This document shows, one piece after another, positions 57,032 through 64,000 of a stretch of 64,000 nucleotides of DNA (positions are counted from its first letter, which is position 1; every line of letters starts with the position of its first letter). The notes beneath the pieces are model-generated. The model made no database searches, was not told the DNA's origin, and saw only the letters and a program-made list of their open reading frames with translations. Origin of the DNA: Nocardia transvalensis NBRC 15921 (GTDB lineage: Bacteria; Actinomycetota; Actinomycetes; Mycobacteriales; Mycobacteriaceae). Both the position numbers and the translations under genes were made by a program. The DNA is taken from positions 113,631 to 177,630 of the forward strand of contig NZ_BAGL01000125.1 in assembly GCF_000308875.1 (NCBI RefSeq), written 5' to 3'.

Positions 57032-58453
57032 TCAGCGCAACTGGTCCTTCATGACCTTGCCGGTCGCGTTGAGCGGCAGTTCCGTGAGAAAGCAGACGCT
57101 GCGGGGGACCTTGAAGCCTGCCATGCGGTTTCGGCTCCAGGCGATCAGGTCTGCTTCGGTGAGGGTGCCGCGGGCTACGACGAAAGCCTTGCCCACCTGG
57201 CCCAGGCGGTCGTCGGGGACGCCGATGACGGCCGCCTGGACCACCGCGGGATGTTCGAGGAGGTAGCCCTCGATCTCGGCGGGGTAGGCGTTGAAGCCGC
57301 CGACGATGAACATGTCCTTCTTGCGGCCGGTGATGCGGAGCCTGCCGTCCGGGTCGAGGCTGCCGAGGTCGCCGGTGTGCAGCCAGCCCTCGGGATCGAT
57401 GGCCGCGGCGGTGGCCTGCGGGTCGTCCAGGTAGCCCTGCATGACGCTGTAGCCGCGGACGAGGACCTCGCCGTCGTCGGCGATGCGGAGTTCCACACCG
57501 TCGCAGGCTTGTCCGGCCGTGGTCGCGATCTGTTCGAAGGTGTCGCCGGGCCGCGACGCGGTGGCCGTGCCGGCCTCGGTCAGCCCGTAGCCGGTCATGA
57601 TCGACCGGAACGGCAGCTCCTCGCGGACGCGGCGGATGAGTTCGACCGGGATGTCGGCCGCCCCCGTGACCGCCGCCCGCAGCGACGACAGATCGTGCTC
57701 GCCCCGGGCCGCCAGCAGTGAGTGGTAGAGCGTCGGCGGGCCCGGCAGCATCGTGATCCGCTCGTGCGCGATGAGTTCCAGCACCCGGTCCACCTCGAAG
57801 ACCGGCACGGGGAGGATGGTCGCCCCGCGGATCAGCGACGAGATCAGCCCCGCCTTGTACCCGAAGGTGTGGAAGAACGGGTTGACGATCAGGTAGCGGT
57901 CGCCCCGGCGCAGATCGGCCAGATCGCACCACTCGGCGTAGAGACGCAGCGTCTGAACGTGATTCATCATCACGCCCTTGGGCCGCCCGGTGGTGCCCGA
58001 GGTGTAGACGATGTCGGCGATATCGGTGCCGGCGATGTCGGCCTCGAAAGGCGTTCCGCTGCCGAGGAAGTCGGACCTCAGGTCGATCACCGGCACCCCG
58101 GCGGTGTACTCGGTCCCGAGGAAGCCCTGCTGCACCAGCACCATCTTCGCGCCGCTGCGGGCGATGATGTCGCCGGCCTCCTCGGCCTTGAGCCGGGTGT
58201 TCACCGGCACCAGCACACCGCCCGCGGTGAGCAGCCCGAAGGCCGCGACGATCCACTCCGCCGAATTCGGCGCCCACACCGCGACCCGGTCGCCCTTGCC
58301 GATCCCCGCCGCGGCGAAGGCCCCCGCCGCCCGGCGCACCCGGTCGACCAGTTCGAGGTAGGTCCACCGGTGCGCACCGTCGACGACCGCTTCGGCAGTA
58401 CCGAAGCGGTCGGCGGTGCTCAGGACCATCTCCGGGATGGTCTGCCAGGTCAT
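57032..58453 (-). CDS. FadD3-like acyl-CoA ligase
   Basis: The 473-aa ligase has the P-loop DIVYTSGTTGRPKGVMMNHV, the loop VNPFFHTFGYKAGLISSLIR, YGLTEAGTATASRP, EGWLHTGDLGSLDPDGRLRI and the catalytic Lys in LPLNATGKVMKDQLR. The FFHTFGYKAG and GFNAYPAEIEGYLLEHP stretches are close to mycobacterial FadD3, which activates the steroid C/D-ring product HIP. This assignment to the FadD3 group is by resemblance only. The ATG at 58453 overlaps the amidohydrolase stop (ATGA). Confidence 0.88.
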   Translation of the reverse strand: MTWQTIPEMVLSTADRFGTAEAVVDGAHRWTYLELVDRVRRAAGAFAAAGIGKGDRVAVWAPNSAEWIVAAFGLLTAGGVLVPVNTRLKAEEAGDIIARSGAKMVLVQQGFLGTEYTAGVPVIDLRSDFLGSGTPFEADIAGTDIADIVYTSGTTGRPKGVMMNHVQTLRLYAEWCDLADLRRGDRYLIVNPFFHTFGYKAGLISSLIRGATILPVPVFEVDRVLELIAHERITMLPGPPTLYHSLLAARGEHDLSSLRAAVTGAADIPVELIRRVREELPFRSIMTGYGLTEAGTATASRPGDTFEQIATTAGQACDGVELRIADDGEVLVRGYSVMQGYLDDPQATAAAIDPEGWLHTGDLGSLDPDGRLRITGRKKDMFIVGGFNAYPAEIEGYLLEHPAVVQAAVIGVPDDRLGQVGKAFVVARGTLTEADLIAWSRNRMAGFKVPRSVCFLTELPLNATGKVMKDQLR

Positions 58454-59643
58454 ACCTTCAGCAGCCGCGCCAGGTTGCCGCCCATGATCTTCTTCTGATC
58501 GTCGAGCGGCATGTCCTTGATCTCGTGGATGTAGCGCGCCGGCTCGGCCAGGCCCTCCGGATGCGGCCAGTCGGAACCGAACAGCACGTGGTCGGCGCCG
58601 ATGATGCTCGCCAGCCGGTCGAGGTCCTCTTCCCAGAAGGGGCTCACGTAGAGGCTCTGCTTGAGCGCCTCGATCGGGTCCTGGAAGCCGAAGCCCTCCG
58701 GCGCCTTCTTGTAGACGTCCTTGAGCTGTTGCAGCAGCGGCTCCAGCCAGGCGCAGCCGTTCTCGATGACCGCGATCTTCAACTCCGGGAACCGGTACAG
58801 CGCACCGTGGCACACCCAGGACGCGACCGCGTCGGCGACCGGCCGCCACTGGTTGACCATCTGGAAGGCGTTGGTCTTGAAGGGCAGCATCTCCGCGTTG
58901 GCGCCGTCCCACTCGGCGTCGAACCGCGAGTAGCCGCTGTCGGAGGAGTGCATGGTGACGAGCACGTCGTGCTCGACGACCCGCTTCCAGAAGGGGTCGA
59001 ATTCGGGCAGGGCGTAGGAACGCATGCCGCGCAGACCGGGCACGGGAGCCGGGCGCACGAGAATGGCCTTGGCGCCGTGCTCGACACACCAGTCCAATTC
59101 CTCGATGGCCTTGTCGACGAACGGCAGGGTGACCACCGGGATGGTGAAGATCCGGCCGGAGTGGACGAAATTGCCGTCCTGGCCCCAGTCCTCGAGCATC
59201 CACCGGTTCAGCGAGTGGATCACCGCGTGGATCAGGTCCGGGTGGTGGCGCATGCGCTCCTCGACCAGGCTGGCCAGGGTGGGGAACATCAGGGCGCGTT
59301 CCAGCTGCAACTCGTCCATGACCTTCAGGCGTTCGACCGGATCACGGAAAGCCGGGATCGCCGACATCGGCTTGCCGAAGATCTCCCGCTTGCTCTTGCC
59401 CTCGGGATTGCCGTTCTTGAAGTAGTCCTCCATCGCGCCCGGCCGGGCCACGACGTCGAAGGTGGGGTTGGGGATGTACTCGCTGATCTGGCCCAGGACC
59501 GCGATCTTGGTGCGGCCGTTGATCTCCACGTACTGGATGGCGCCCTCGTACTGCTTGGGCAGGTACCTGGTGAGGGCGTCTTTCGTCTCGTAGAGATGGT
59601 TGTCCGCGTCGAAGAGCTGGTAAGGCAGCTCGAGCTTGGTCAT
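58450..59643 (-). CDS. Amidohydrolase-superfamily protein (amidohydrolase 2 type)
   Basis: The 397-aa TIM-barrel protein has FDADNHLYE near the start (metal-binding D-x-D-x-H-like motif), a central VTMHSSDSGYSRFDAEW, and GSDWPHPEGLAEPARYIHEI near the end with the candidate catalytic Asp. Relatives are decarboxylases or C-C hydrolases of beta-keto, hydroxy and aromatic acids, found in many actinobacterial degradation clusters. A role in hydrolysis or decarboxylation of a ring-opening product is plausible. The upstream site GAGAATGTTATTCTC lies 23 nt before the ATG. Confidence 0.88.
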   Translation of the reverse strand: MTKLELPYQLFDADNHLYETKDALTRYLPKQYEGAIQYVEINGRTKIAVLGQISEYIPNPTFDVVARPGAMEDYFKNGNPEGKSKREIFGKPMSAIPAFRDPVERLKVMDELQLERALMFPTLASLVEERMRHHPDLIHAVIHSLNRWMLEDWGQDGNFVHSGRIFTIPVVTLPFVDKAIEELDWCVEHGAKAILVRPAPVPGLRGMRSYALPEFDPFWKRVVEHDVLVTMHSSDSGYSRFDAEWDGANAEMLPFKTNAFQMVNQWRPVADAVASWVCHGALYRFPELKIAVIENGCAWLEPLLQQLKDVYKKAPEGFGFQDPIEALKQSLYVSPFWEEDLDRLASIIGADHVLFGSDWPHPEGLAEPARYIHEIKDMPLDDQKKIMGGNLARLLKV

Positions 59644-59665
59644 GGAACCCTCCTTGTCGAATAAT

Positions 59666-59680
59666 GAGAATGTTATTCTC
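59666..59680. promoter_or_regulatory. TetR-type operator GAGAATGTTATTCTC
   Basis: This 15-bp site has the same half-sites as 31354 (GAGAATGTGATTCTC), differing in one spacer base. The flanking GAATAATGAGAATGTTATTC gives an overlapping inverted repeat. It lies between the amidohydrolase start (59643) and the stop of the upstream ligase gene (59682), so it must control the amidohydrolase-FadD3-like operon. Confidence 0.75.
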
Positions 59681-59681
59681 T

Positions 59682-61238
59682 TCAGGGATGTGCCGCAACG
59701 CCCTCGGCGCGTGCGGACGCGAGGTCGTTGCGGACCACGAATTTCTGGATCTTCCCGCTGGCGGTGCGCGGGAAGTCGTCGACGACGTGCACTTCCTCGG
59801 GCCACTTCTGTTTGGCCAGACCGGCTTCGGCGAAATGGCCGCGCAGGTCGTCGATGCTCGGGGCCGCGCTGCCGGGGCGCAGGCGCAGCACCGCGGCGGT
59901 GCGCTCGCCCAGCCGGGGGTCGGGCACGGCCACCGCGACCGCCTCGGTCACGCCGGGCAGGGTCAGCAGCACCTCCTCGACCTCGAGCGCGCTGATGTTC
60001 TCGCCGCCGCGAATGATCATGTCGGACTTGCGATCCGTGACCGTCAGATAGCCGTCCGCGTCCATGACCCCGATATCGCCGGTGTGGTACCAGCCCTCGG
60101 CGTCGAAGGCGGCGGCGGTGAGCTCGGGATCGGTGTAGCCGGCGCACAGATCCGGTCCGCGGCTGAGGATCTCGCCGTCCTCGGCGAGGCGGACCTCGAC
60201 GCCGGGGAGCGCCGGGCCGTCGGTGAACAGCCGCTTGTGTTCGGGCGCGGTGTGGCGCGAACCGGTGATCGAGGGGTGTTCGGTGCTGCCGTAGGAGCGG
60301 TAGACGACGATGCCCAGCTGCGCCAGGCGGGTGGTGACCGCGGCGGGCACCGGCGCACCGCCGAGTCCGGCGTAGCGGAGGTAGGGGAGATGCTCGGGGG
60401 TGTAATCGGGATGGTCGAGCAGGCTGGTGACGTAGTAGGGCACGCCGCCGCCGACGGCCAGCCGGTGATCGGTCATGAGGCCGAGAACCGTTGCCGGATC
60501 CCAGAGGTCGATCAGGTGGATGGGCACGCGGTCCAGTACGGGGATCAGCAGCGCGTTGATCATGCCGATGAAGTGGCCGACCGGCGCGGCGGTGAGCTGG
60601 TCGCCGCGGTCCGCCGGATACATCCCGGCCAGCTGGCGGGTCTCGTAGGCGAGGGTGTGATGGGTGTGCACCACGCCTTTCGGCGCGCGGGTGGTGCCGG
60701 AGGTGAAGGCGACGAGCGCGGGTTCCGCGGGATCGATCCGCAGCGTGCCCGCCATCGGCTCCGGGTCCAGCAGGTCGTCGAAGTCCTGCCCGACCACGCC
60801 GACGATCGGGATGTCCGCGCACAGGTCGGCGATATCCGCGGCGCCGGGCCGGTCGGCGGTCACGAAGACCCGCGGCCGGGCCGCGGGCAGGATGTGGGCC
60901 AACTCCTTGCGGCCGTAGAAGTGCACGATCGGCACGACCGCCGCGCCGAGGAATGCCGAGGCCCAGAACACCGCCGCGGCCTCCACCCAGTTGGGCAGCT
61001 GGAAGGCGACCGTATCGCCGGGGCCCACGCCGCGCCGGTGCAGACCGGCCGCGAGTCTCCGTGCCATCCGCTCGACCTCGCCGAAGGTCCCCGTCCACGG
61101 CCGCTGGGCGGAGTGGATGCGGAATTCGGTGTCCGGGGCCGCCGCCAGACCGTCGGCCAGCAGATCACCGATCGTCTCGGAGGTCCACCAACCCTCCGCT
61201 TGATAGAGGCGGACGAGATCGTGGGGGATCGTGCGCAT
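59682..61238 (-). CDS. Acyl-CoA synthetase (AMP-forming)
   Basis: The 518-aa ligase has VAFTSGTTRAPKGVVHTHHT, in which the P-loop Gly-Arg pattern is slightly altered, YRSYGSTEHPSITGSRH, EGWYHTGDIGVMDADGYLTV, DRKSDMIIRGGENISALEVE and the catalytic Lys in FPRTASGKIQKFVVRN. It resembles the cyclohexanecarboxylate/2,3-dihydroxybenzoate group of ligases. It is divergent from the crotonase gene at 61326; a palindrome lies between. Confidence 0.9.
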   Translation of the reverse strand: MRTIPHDLVRLYQAEGWWTSETIGDLLADGLAAAPDTEFRIHSAQRPWTGTFGEVERMARRLAAGLHRRGVGPGDTVAFQLPNWVEAAAVFWASAFLGAAVVPIVHFYGRKELAHILPAARPRVFVTADRPGAADIADLCADIPIVGVVGQDFDDLLDPEPMAGTLRIDPAEPALVAFTSGTTRAPKGVVHTHHTLAYETRQLAGMYPADRGDQLTAAPVGHFIGMINALLIPVLDRVPIHLIDLWDPATVLGLMTDHRLAVGGGVPYYVTSLLDHPDYTPEHLPYLRYAGLGGAPVPAAVTTRLAQLGIVVYRSYGSTEHPSITGSRHTAPEHKRLFTDGPALPGVEVRLAEDGEILSRGPDLCAGYTDPELTAAAFDAEGWYHTGDIGVMDADGYLTVTDRKSDMIIRGGENISALEVEEVLLTLPGVTEAVAVAVPDPRLGERTAAVLRLRPGSAAPSIDDLRGHFAEAGLAKQKWPEEVHVVDDFPRTASGKIQKFVVRNDLASARAEGVAAHP

Positions 61239-61281
61239 CGATCGAACTCCCCTCCGGTGTCGACACCGGGCGTTACGTATA

Positions 61282-61298
61282 TTCTCTCTATAAGAGAA
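61282..61298. promoter_or_regulatory. Inverted repeat TTCTCT-5-AGAGAA in a divergent promoter
   Basis: The 6-nt arms are perfect. The site uses the same TCTC/GAGA half-site letters as the operator family at 31354 and 59666, but the order and spacing differ (outward rather than inward), so membership is uncertain. It lies between the divergent ligase (61238) and crotonase (61326) genes. Confidence 0.45.
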
Positions 61299-61325
61299 CC
61301 ACATTTCCTCATGGGAGAACAAGAC

Positions 61326-62042
61326 ATGGTTGAGCTCGAGCTGGACGATGGTTTGGCGGTCGTCACCATCAATCGCCCGCAAGCCCGCAATGCCATCGCG
61401 CCGGACACGATGGACCAGTTGGACAAGGCGATCGATGCCGCCGCGGAGGCGCGGGCGCTCGTGCTCACGGGGGCGGGTGACAAGGCGTTCGTCTCCGGCG
61501 GCGACCTGAAGGAGCTGGCCAAGCTGCGGACCGAGGAGCAGGCGGCCGCCATGGCCGAGCGGATGCGCGGTATCTGCGACCGGCTGGCGTCGTTCCCCGG
61601 ACCGGTGATCGCCGCGCTCAACGGGCACGCCCTGGGCGGCGGGGCCGAGGTCGCGGTGGCGGCGGACATCCGGATCGCGGCCGACGACATCAGGATCGGC
61701 TTCAATCAGGTGTCGCTGGCGATCATGCCGGCCTGGGGCGGCGCCGAGCGGCTGGCCCGGCTGGTCGGACCGGGACGGGCGCTGCTGCTCGCGGGTTCCG
61801 GCACGATTCTCGACGCCGCGGCCGCCGAACGGGCGGGGCTGGTGGACCGGGTGCTGCCGCGCGCCGAATTCACTCAGGGCTGGCGCGCGCTGGCGCGGTC
61901 GCTGGCGACGGGGCCGGCACAGGAGATCAAGCGCGTGGTCGGTGGCGTTTCCGCGGACGAGGCCGTGGCGGCCTTCGCGAAACTGTGGGTCGCCCCCGAG
62001 CACTGGGCCGCCGCCGATCGGGTGTTGAACCGTGCCAAGTGA
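61326..62042 (+). CDS. Enoyl-CoA hydratase/isomerase family
   Basis: The 238-aa protein has VVTINRPQARNAIAPDTMDQ, the oxyanion-hole stretches FVSGGDLKELAKL and NGHALGGGAEVAVAADIRIA, and IGFNQVSLAIMPAWGGAERL. It is shorter than the other crotonases (255-259 aa) because the C-terminal trimerisation helices are reduced. The ATG at 61326 is preferred; GGGAG lies 9-14 nt upstream. A second in-frame ATG at 61311 would add five residues. Confidence 0.88.
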   Translation: MVELELDDGLAVVTINRPQARNAIAPDTMDQLDKAIDAAAEARALVLTGAGDKAFVSGGDLKELAKLRTEEQAAAMAERMRGICDRLASFPGPVIAALNGHALGGGAEVAVAADIRIAADDIRIGFNQVSLAIMPAWGGAERLARLVGPGRALLLAGSGTILDAAAAERAGLVDRVLPRAEFTQGWRALARSLATGPAQEIKRVVGGVSADEAVAAFAKLWVAPEHWAAADRVLNRAK

Positions 62043-62406
62043 TTTCACCTGTGATTTCACCCGCCAGTGTGCGGGCGGGCCGGGCGCGCGGCCTCCACTG
62101 CACGTTTATGCAGCTAGCGTGCAGAAACAGATAGTGACGTAGATCACATTTATAGTAGTGAGGTCTGCGTCACAGCAGCGGATAACCGGGTTACCGTGTC
62201 ATCGGTAGATTCCCCCGTGGGGCGACGCGGCGCTACGGTCACCAGCCCTGACTCGCCGTCCGCTCGCGGTGCGACCGTCGGCTTCCTCGGATAGGCCGCC
62301 GCCCGATCGGCGGCGCACCGAGTCCGGCCGGCCGCCGGACGGTGGGCGTCAGGCACGAAGGAGCCCGGCCGTCGGACTGCCGTGATCTTCACATTCGAGA
62401 GGCGGG
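62043..62406. promoter_or_regulatory. Intergenic region with a CRP-like site
   Basis: I see no gene here. AGTGACGTAGATCACA (62133-62148) matches the CRP/GlxR consensus TGTGA-6-TCACA with a single mismatch. A further short palindrome AACCGGGTT lies at about 62185, followed by ACCGTG; the same GGGTTACCGTG string also stands before the metallophosphoesterase gene (about 25974). The region is the promoter area of the gene at 62407, with GAGAGG as its ribosome-binding site. Confidence 0.55.
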
Positions 62407-63030
62407 ATGAGAACCATGGCTGTGCGATCCGTCGATCCCAGTGACCAGAACGTTCGGGACATCTACTCCGCGCCGCGCCGGCGGGCCCGCGGGCGACGGC
62501 GTCCCCAGCGTTATCGCCTGGCGGTCGTCGCGCCGAGCGCCGCGGACGTCATCCGCCACGTCGGTGGGTGGCTGTTCGACCGCACCTACGCGGGCTGGGA
62601 GGTGATCGTCCTGGTCTCCGACTCCTCGAACGCGCGACCGCTGGGCATTCTCGGCGCCACGGTGCTGGACCTGGAGACATCCCTCGCCACTCCGGTACAC
62701 GGCGTCTGGCCGAATGCCGTCGCGGTGGACGCCCGGACCTATCTGGCCGACGGCCGGGTGCGGGACGGCGTGCACGAATGCCTCGATCGCGGCCTGGCGG
62801 AGGTCTCGCTGTGGGGCGACGGCCTGCCCGGCGAACTGAATTCCCGGATCGAGCCCGTCGAACATCGGGTGAGCGTCGCGGGCCGGGCGTTCAAGGCCTG
62901 CGCGCTGGACGCGGCGGGGCTGCCCGACGAGCAGGTCCAGGTGACGGAGGCGTTCCGGACGGCGGAGCTGATGTCGGATTGCCGTCGGTCGGGGGATCTG
63001 TTGTCGGCCAGGCCGGTTGCCGGGGTCTGA
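62407..63030 (+). CDS. Hypothetical protein
   Basis: The 207-aa soluble protein has an Arg-rich N-terminus (SAPRRRARGRRRPQRY, about 21-36), then a predicted alpha/beta part: RLAVVAPSAADVIRHVGGWL, FDRTYAGWEVIVLVSDSSNA and RPLGILGATVLDLETSLATP. The pattern of alternating hydrophobic strands resembles a small Rossmann-like or response-type domain, but I do not recognise a family. An ATG at 62416 is an alternative start. A CRP-like site lies about 260 nt upstream. It is a single gene between the crotonase and the P450. Confidence 0.6.
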   Translation: MRTMAVRSVDPSDQNVRDIYSAPRRRARGRRRPQRYRLAVVAPSAADVIRHVGGWLFDRTYAGWEVIVLVSDSSNARPLGILGATVLDLETSLATPVHGVWPNAVAVDARTYLADGRVRDGVHECLDRGLAEVSLWGDGLPGELNSRIEPVEHRVSVAGRAFKACALDAAGLPDEQVQVTEAFRTAELMSDCRRSGDLLSARPVAGV

Positions 63031-63202
63031 GTTGTAGCCGACCAGGCCGGTTGTCACTGAAAGCTGTTCCAGCGCGGTCATCGTGGCGGTCGCCGATTCG
63101 TTTCGGGGGTCGTCGCGGTGACCGCGGTTGCGTCGTGTTCGGGTGCCGCCGCGCCGACGACTGAGGTTCTCCCCCTTCGCCGTTGCTCATCGGCTTATGC
63201 AA

Positions 63203-63243
63203 CAGCGAGAATGCAATTCCCGCTGTATGGTAACTATGTTACC
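63203..63243. promoter_or_regulatory. Two palindromes in front of the P450 gene
   Basis: Site 1, 63203-63225, reads CAGCGAGAATGCAATTCCCG plus CTG, a slightly imperfect palindrome that contains the GAGAATG half-site of the operator family at 31354. Site 2, 63229-63243, is GGTAAC-TAT-GTTACC, perfect. They lie 42-82 nt upstream of the P450 start codon, where a repressor would block the promoter. Confidence 0.55.
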
Positions 63244-63284
63244 GTCGCTACTGGTCGTCTCGATCAATCGCAGGAGTTCTCCGC

Positions 63285-64000
63285 ATGACTGACTTCGATT
63301 CGGTGGACTACTTCACCGATCCCGCACTCGTTCCCGATCCGCATCCGTACTTCGACCATCTGCGGTCGAAATGTCCGGTCACGCGGGAACCGAACCACGG
63401 GGTGTACGCGGTCACCGGGTACGAGGAGGCCGCGGAGGTCCTGAAGGATCCGGGGCTGTTCTCGTCGGTGATCTCGGTGGGCGGGCCCTTCCCGCCGCTG
63501 CCGTTCGCCGTCGAGGGCGACGACATCTCGGCGCTGATCGAACAGCACCGCCCCACCATGCCGATGTTCGAGCACATGGTGACGATGGACCCGCCGCAGC
63601 ACACCTACGCCCGGTCGCTGCTGGCCCGGCTGCTGACGCCGGCGCGGTTGAAGGAGAACGAGGATTTCATGTGGCGGCTGGCGGACCGCCAGCTCGACGA
63701 ATTCCTCGCGGACGGCCGGTGCGAATTCCTCGCCGCCTACGCCAAACCGTTCTCGCTGCTGGTCGTCGCCGACATGCTCGGCGTACCGGAGGAGGACCAC
63801 CAGCAGTTCCGTGTCGTGCTCGGGGCCGCCCAGCCCGGCGCGCGCGTCGGGGCCCTCGATGACGAAGTGCTGGTGTCGAATCCGCTGGAATGGCTGGACG
63901 AGAAGTTCGTCTCCTACATCAGCGACCGGCGGGAGAATCCGCGCGACGACGTGCTGACGTCGCTGGCGCTGGCGAAGTACCCGGACGGATCCACCCCCGA
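63285..64000 (+). CDS. Cytochrome P450, 3' end beyond the window
   Basis: The first 238 codons are present, starting MTDFDSVDYFTDPALVPDPH, with AGGAG at 9 nt before the ATG. The protein is collinear with the P450 at 41606: PYFDHLRSKCPVTREPNHGV versus PYFDSLRAKCPVTREKHHDV, and later LLTPARLKENEDFMW versus LITPKRLKENESAMW. The I-helix, K-helix and heme-binding loop lie outside the window. The two P450s are clear paralogues with different promoters, so they may act on different positions or substrates. Confidence 0.9.
   Translation, partial: MTDFDSVDYFTDPALVPDPHPYFDHLRSKCPVTREPNHGVYAVTGYEEAAEVLKDPGLFSSVISVGGPFPPLPFAVEGDDISALIEQHRPTMPMFEHMVTMDPPQHTYARSLLARLLTPARLKENEDFMWRLADRQLDEFLADGRCEFLAAYAKPFSLLVVADMLGVPEEDHQQFRVVLGAAQPGARVGALDDEVLVSNPLEWLDEKFVSYISDRRENPRDDVLTSLALAKYPDGSTP

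Noticed and set aside
62150..62392. An 80-codon minus-strand frame between the crotonase and the hypothetical gene
   Set aside because: Low-complexity Arg/Ala/Thr-rich translation, no ribosome-binding site, and it overlaps the promoter region of 62407.

Overview
The window is high-GC actinobacterial DNA, most likely from Nocardia or a close mycolic-acid-bearing relative. Three things point there: an XRE regulator paired with a DUF397 protein, a DUF222/HNH (13E12-type) protein, and a very large set of acyl-CoA enzymes resembling mycobacterial and rhodococcal FadD, FadE and Ltp proteins. Genes are densely packed, and 4-nt stop/start overlaps (ATGA, GTGA) are the rule inside operons. I saw no tRNA, rRNA, CRISPR array or transposase.

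The left end (1-5.4 kb) is a patchwork of accessory genes and scars. It holds a winged-helix and small membrane protein pair divergent from an XRE-DUF397 pair; a secreted TNT-type NAD glycohydrolase with a small gene 1 nt downstream that may encode its immunity protein; a fused scar of a divergent RidA/HxlR pair; a type II lumazine synthase behind an FMN riboswitch; and a PadR regulator followed by two broken DUF1048 genes.

From 5.4 to 21.9 kb lies a catabolic island centred on a FadR-type GntR regulator. The minus-strand operon encodes a beta-propeller lactonase-like protein, an SDR, a Rieske oxygenase, a type I Baeyer-Villiger monooxygenase, a second SDR, a TPP-dependent lyase and an aldehyde dehydrogenase. 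The plus-strand operon encodes two pairs of acyl-CoA dehydrogenases flanking a crotonase. A 28-bp sequence is present in identical inverted copies at the two promoters. The logic suggests ring hydroxylation, ketone formation, Baeyer-Villiger lactone formation, ring opening, C-C cleavage and beta-oxidation of an alicyclic substrate. The substrate cannot be read from the sequence.

From 22 to 27.4 kb there are unrelated genes: a GIDE-domain membrane protein, a SnoaL/MarR divergent pair, an ECF sigma factor with a SnoaL tail next to a DHFR-fold protein, and a metallophosphoesterase.

From 27.4 to 64 kb a second, larger catabolic region follows, made of many short divergent operons: acyl-CoA synthetases, a MaoC-type double-hotdog protein, an AcuI-like reductase, SDRs, family I and III CoA-transferases, crotonases, a third acyl-CoA dehydrogenase pair, an LLM-class oxidoreductase, two P450s, two 3Fe-4S ferredoxins, a DUF35-thiolase fusion, a degenerate HMG-CoA-synthase-like/OB-fold protein, a true thiolase, a FadD3-like ligase and an amidohydrolase. 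Related GAGAAT...ATTCTC palindromes sit in front of at least six of these operons, which suggests one TetR-type regulon whose regulator is not in the window. Embedded in this region are a DUF222/HNH gene, a deletion-degraded second copy of the XRE-DUF397 locus, and BIME-like palindromic repeats. The right edge cuts through a second P450.
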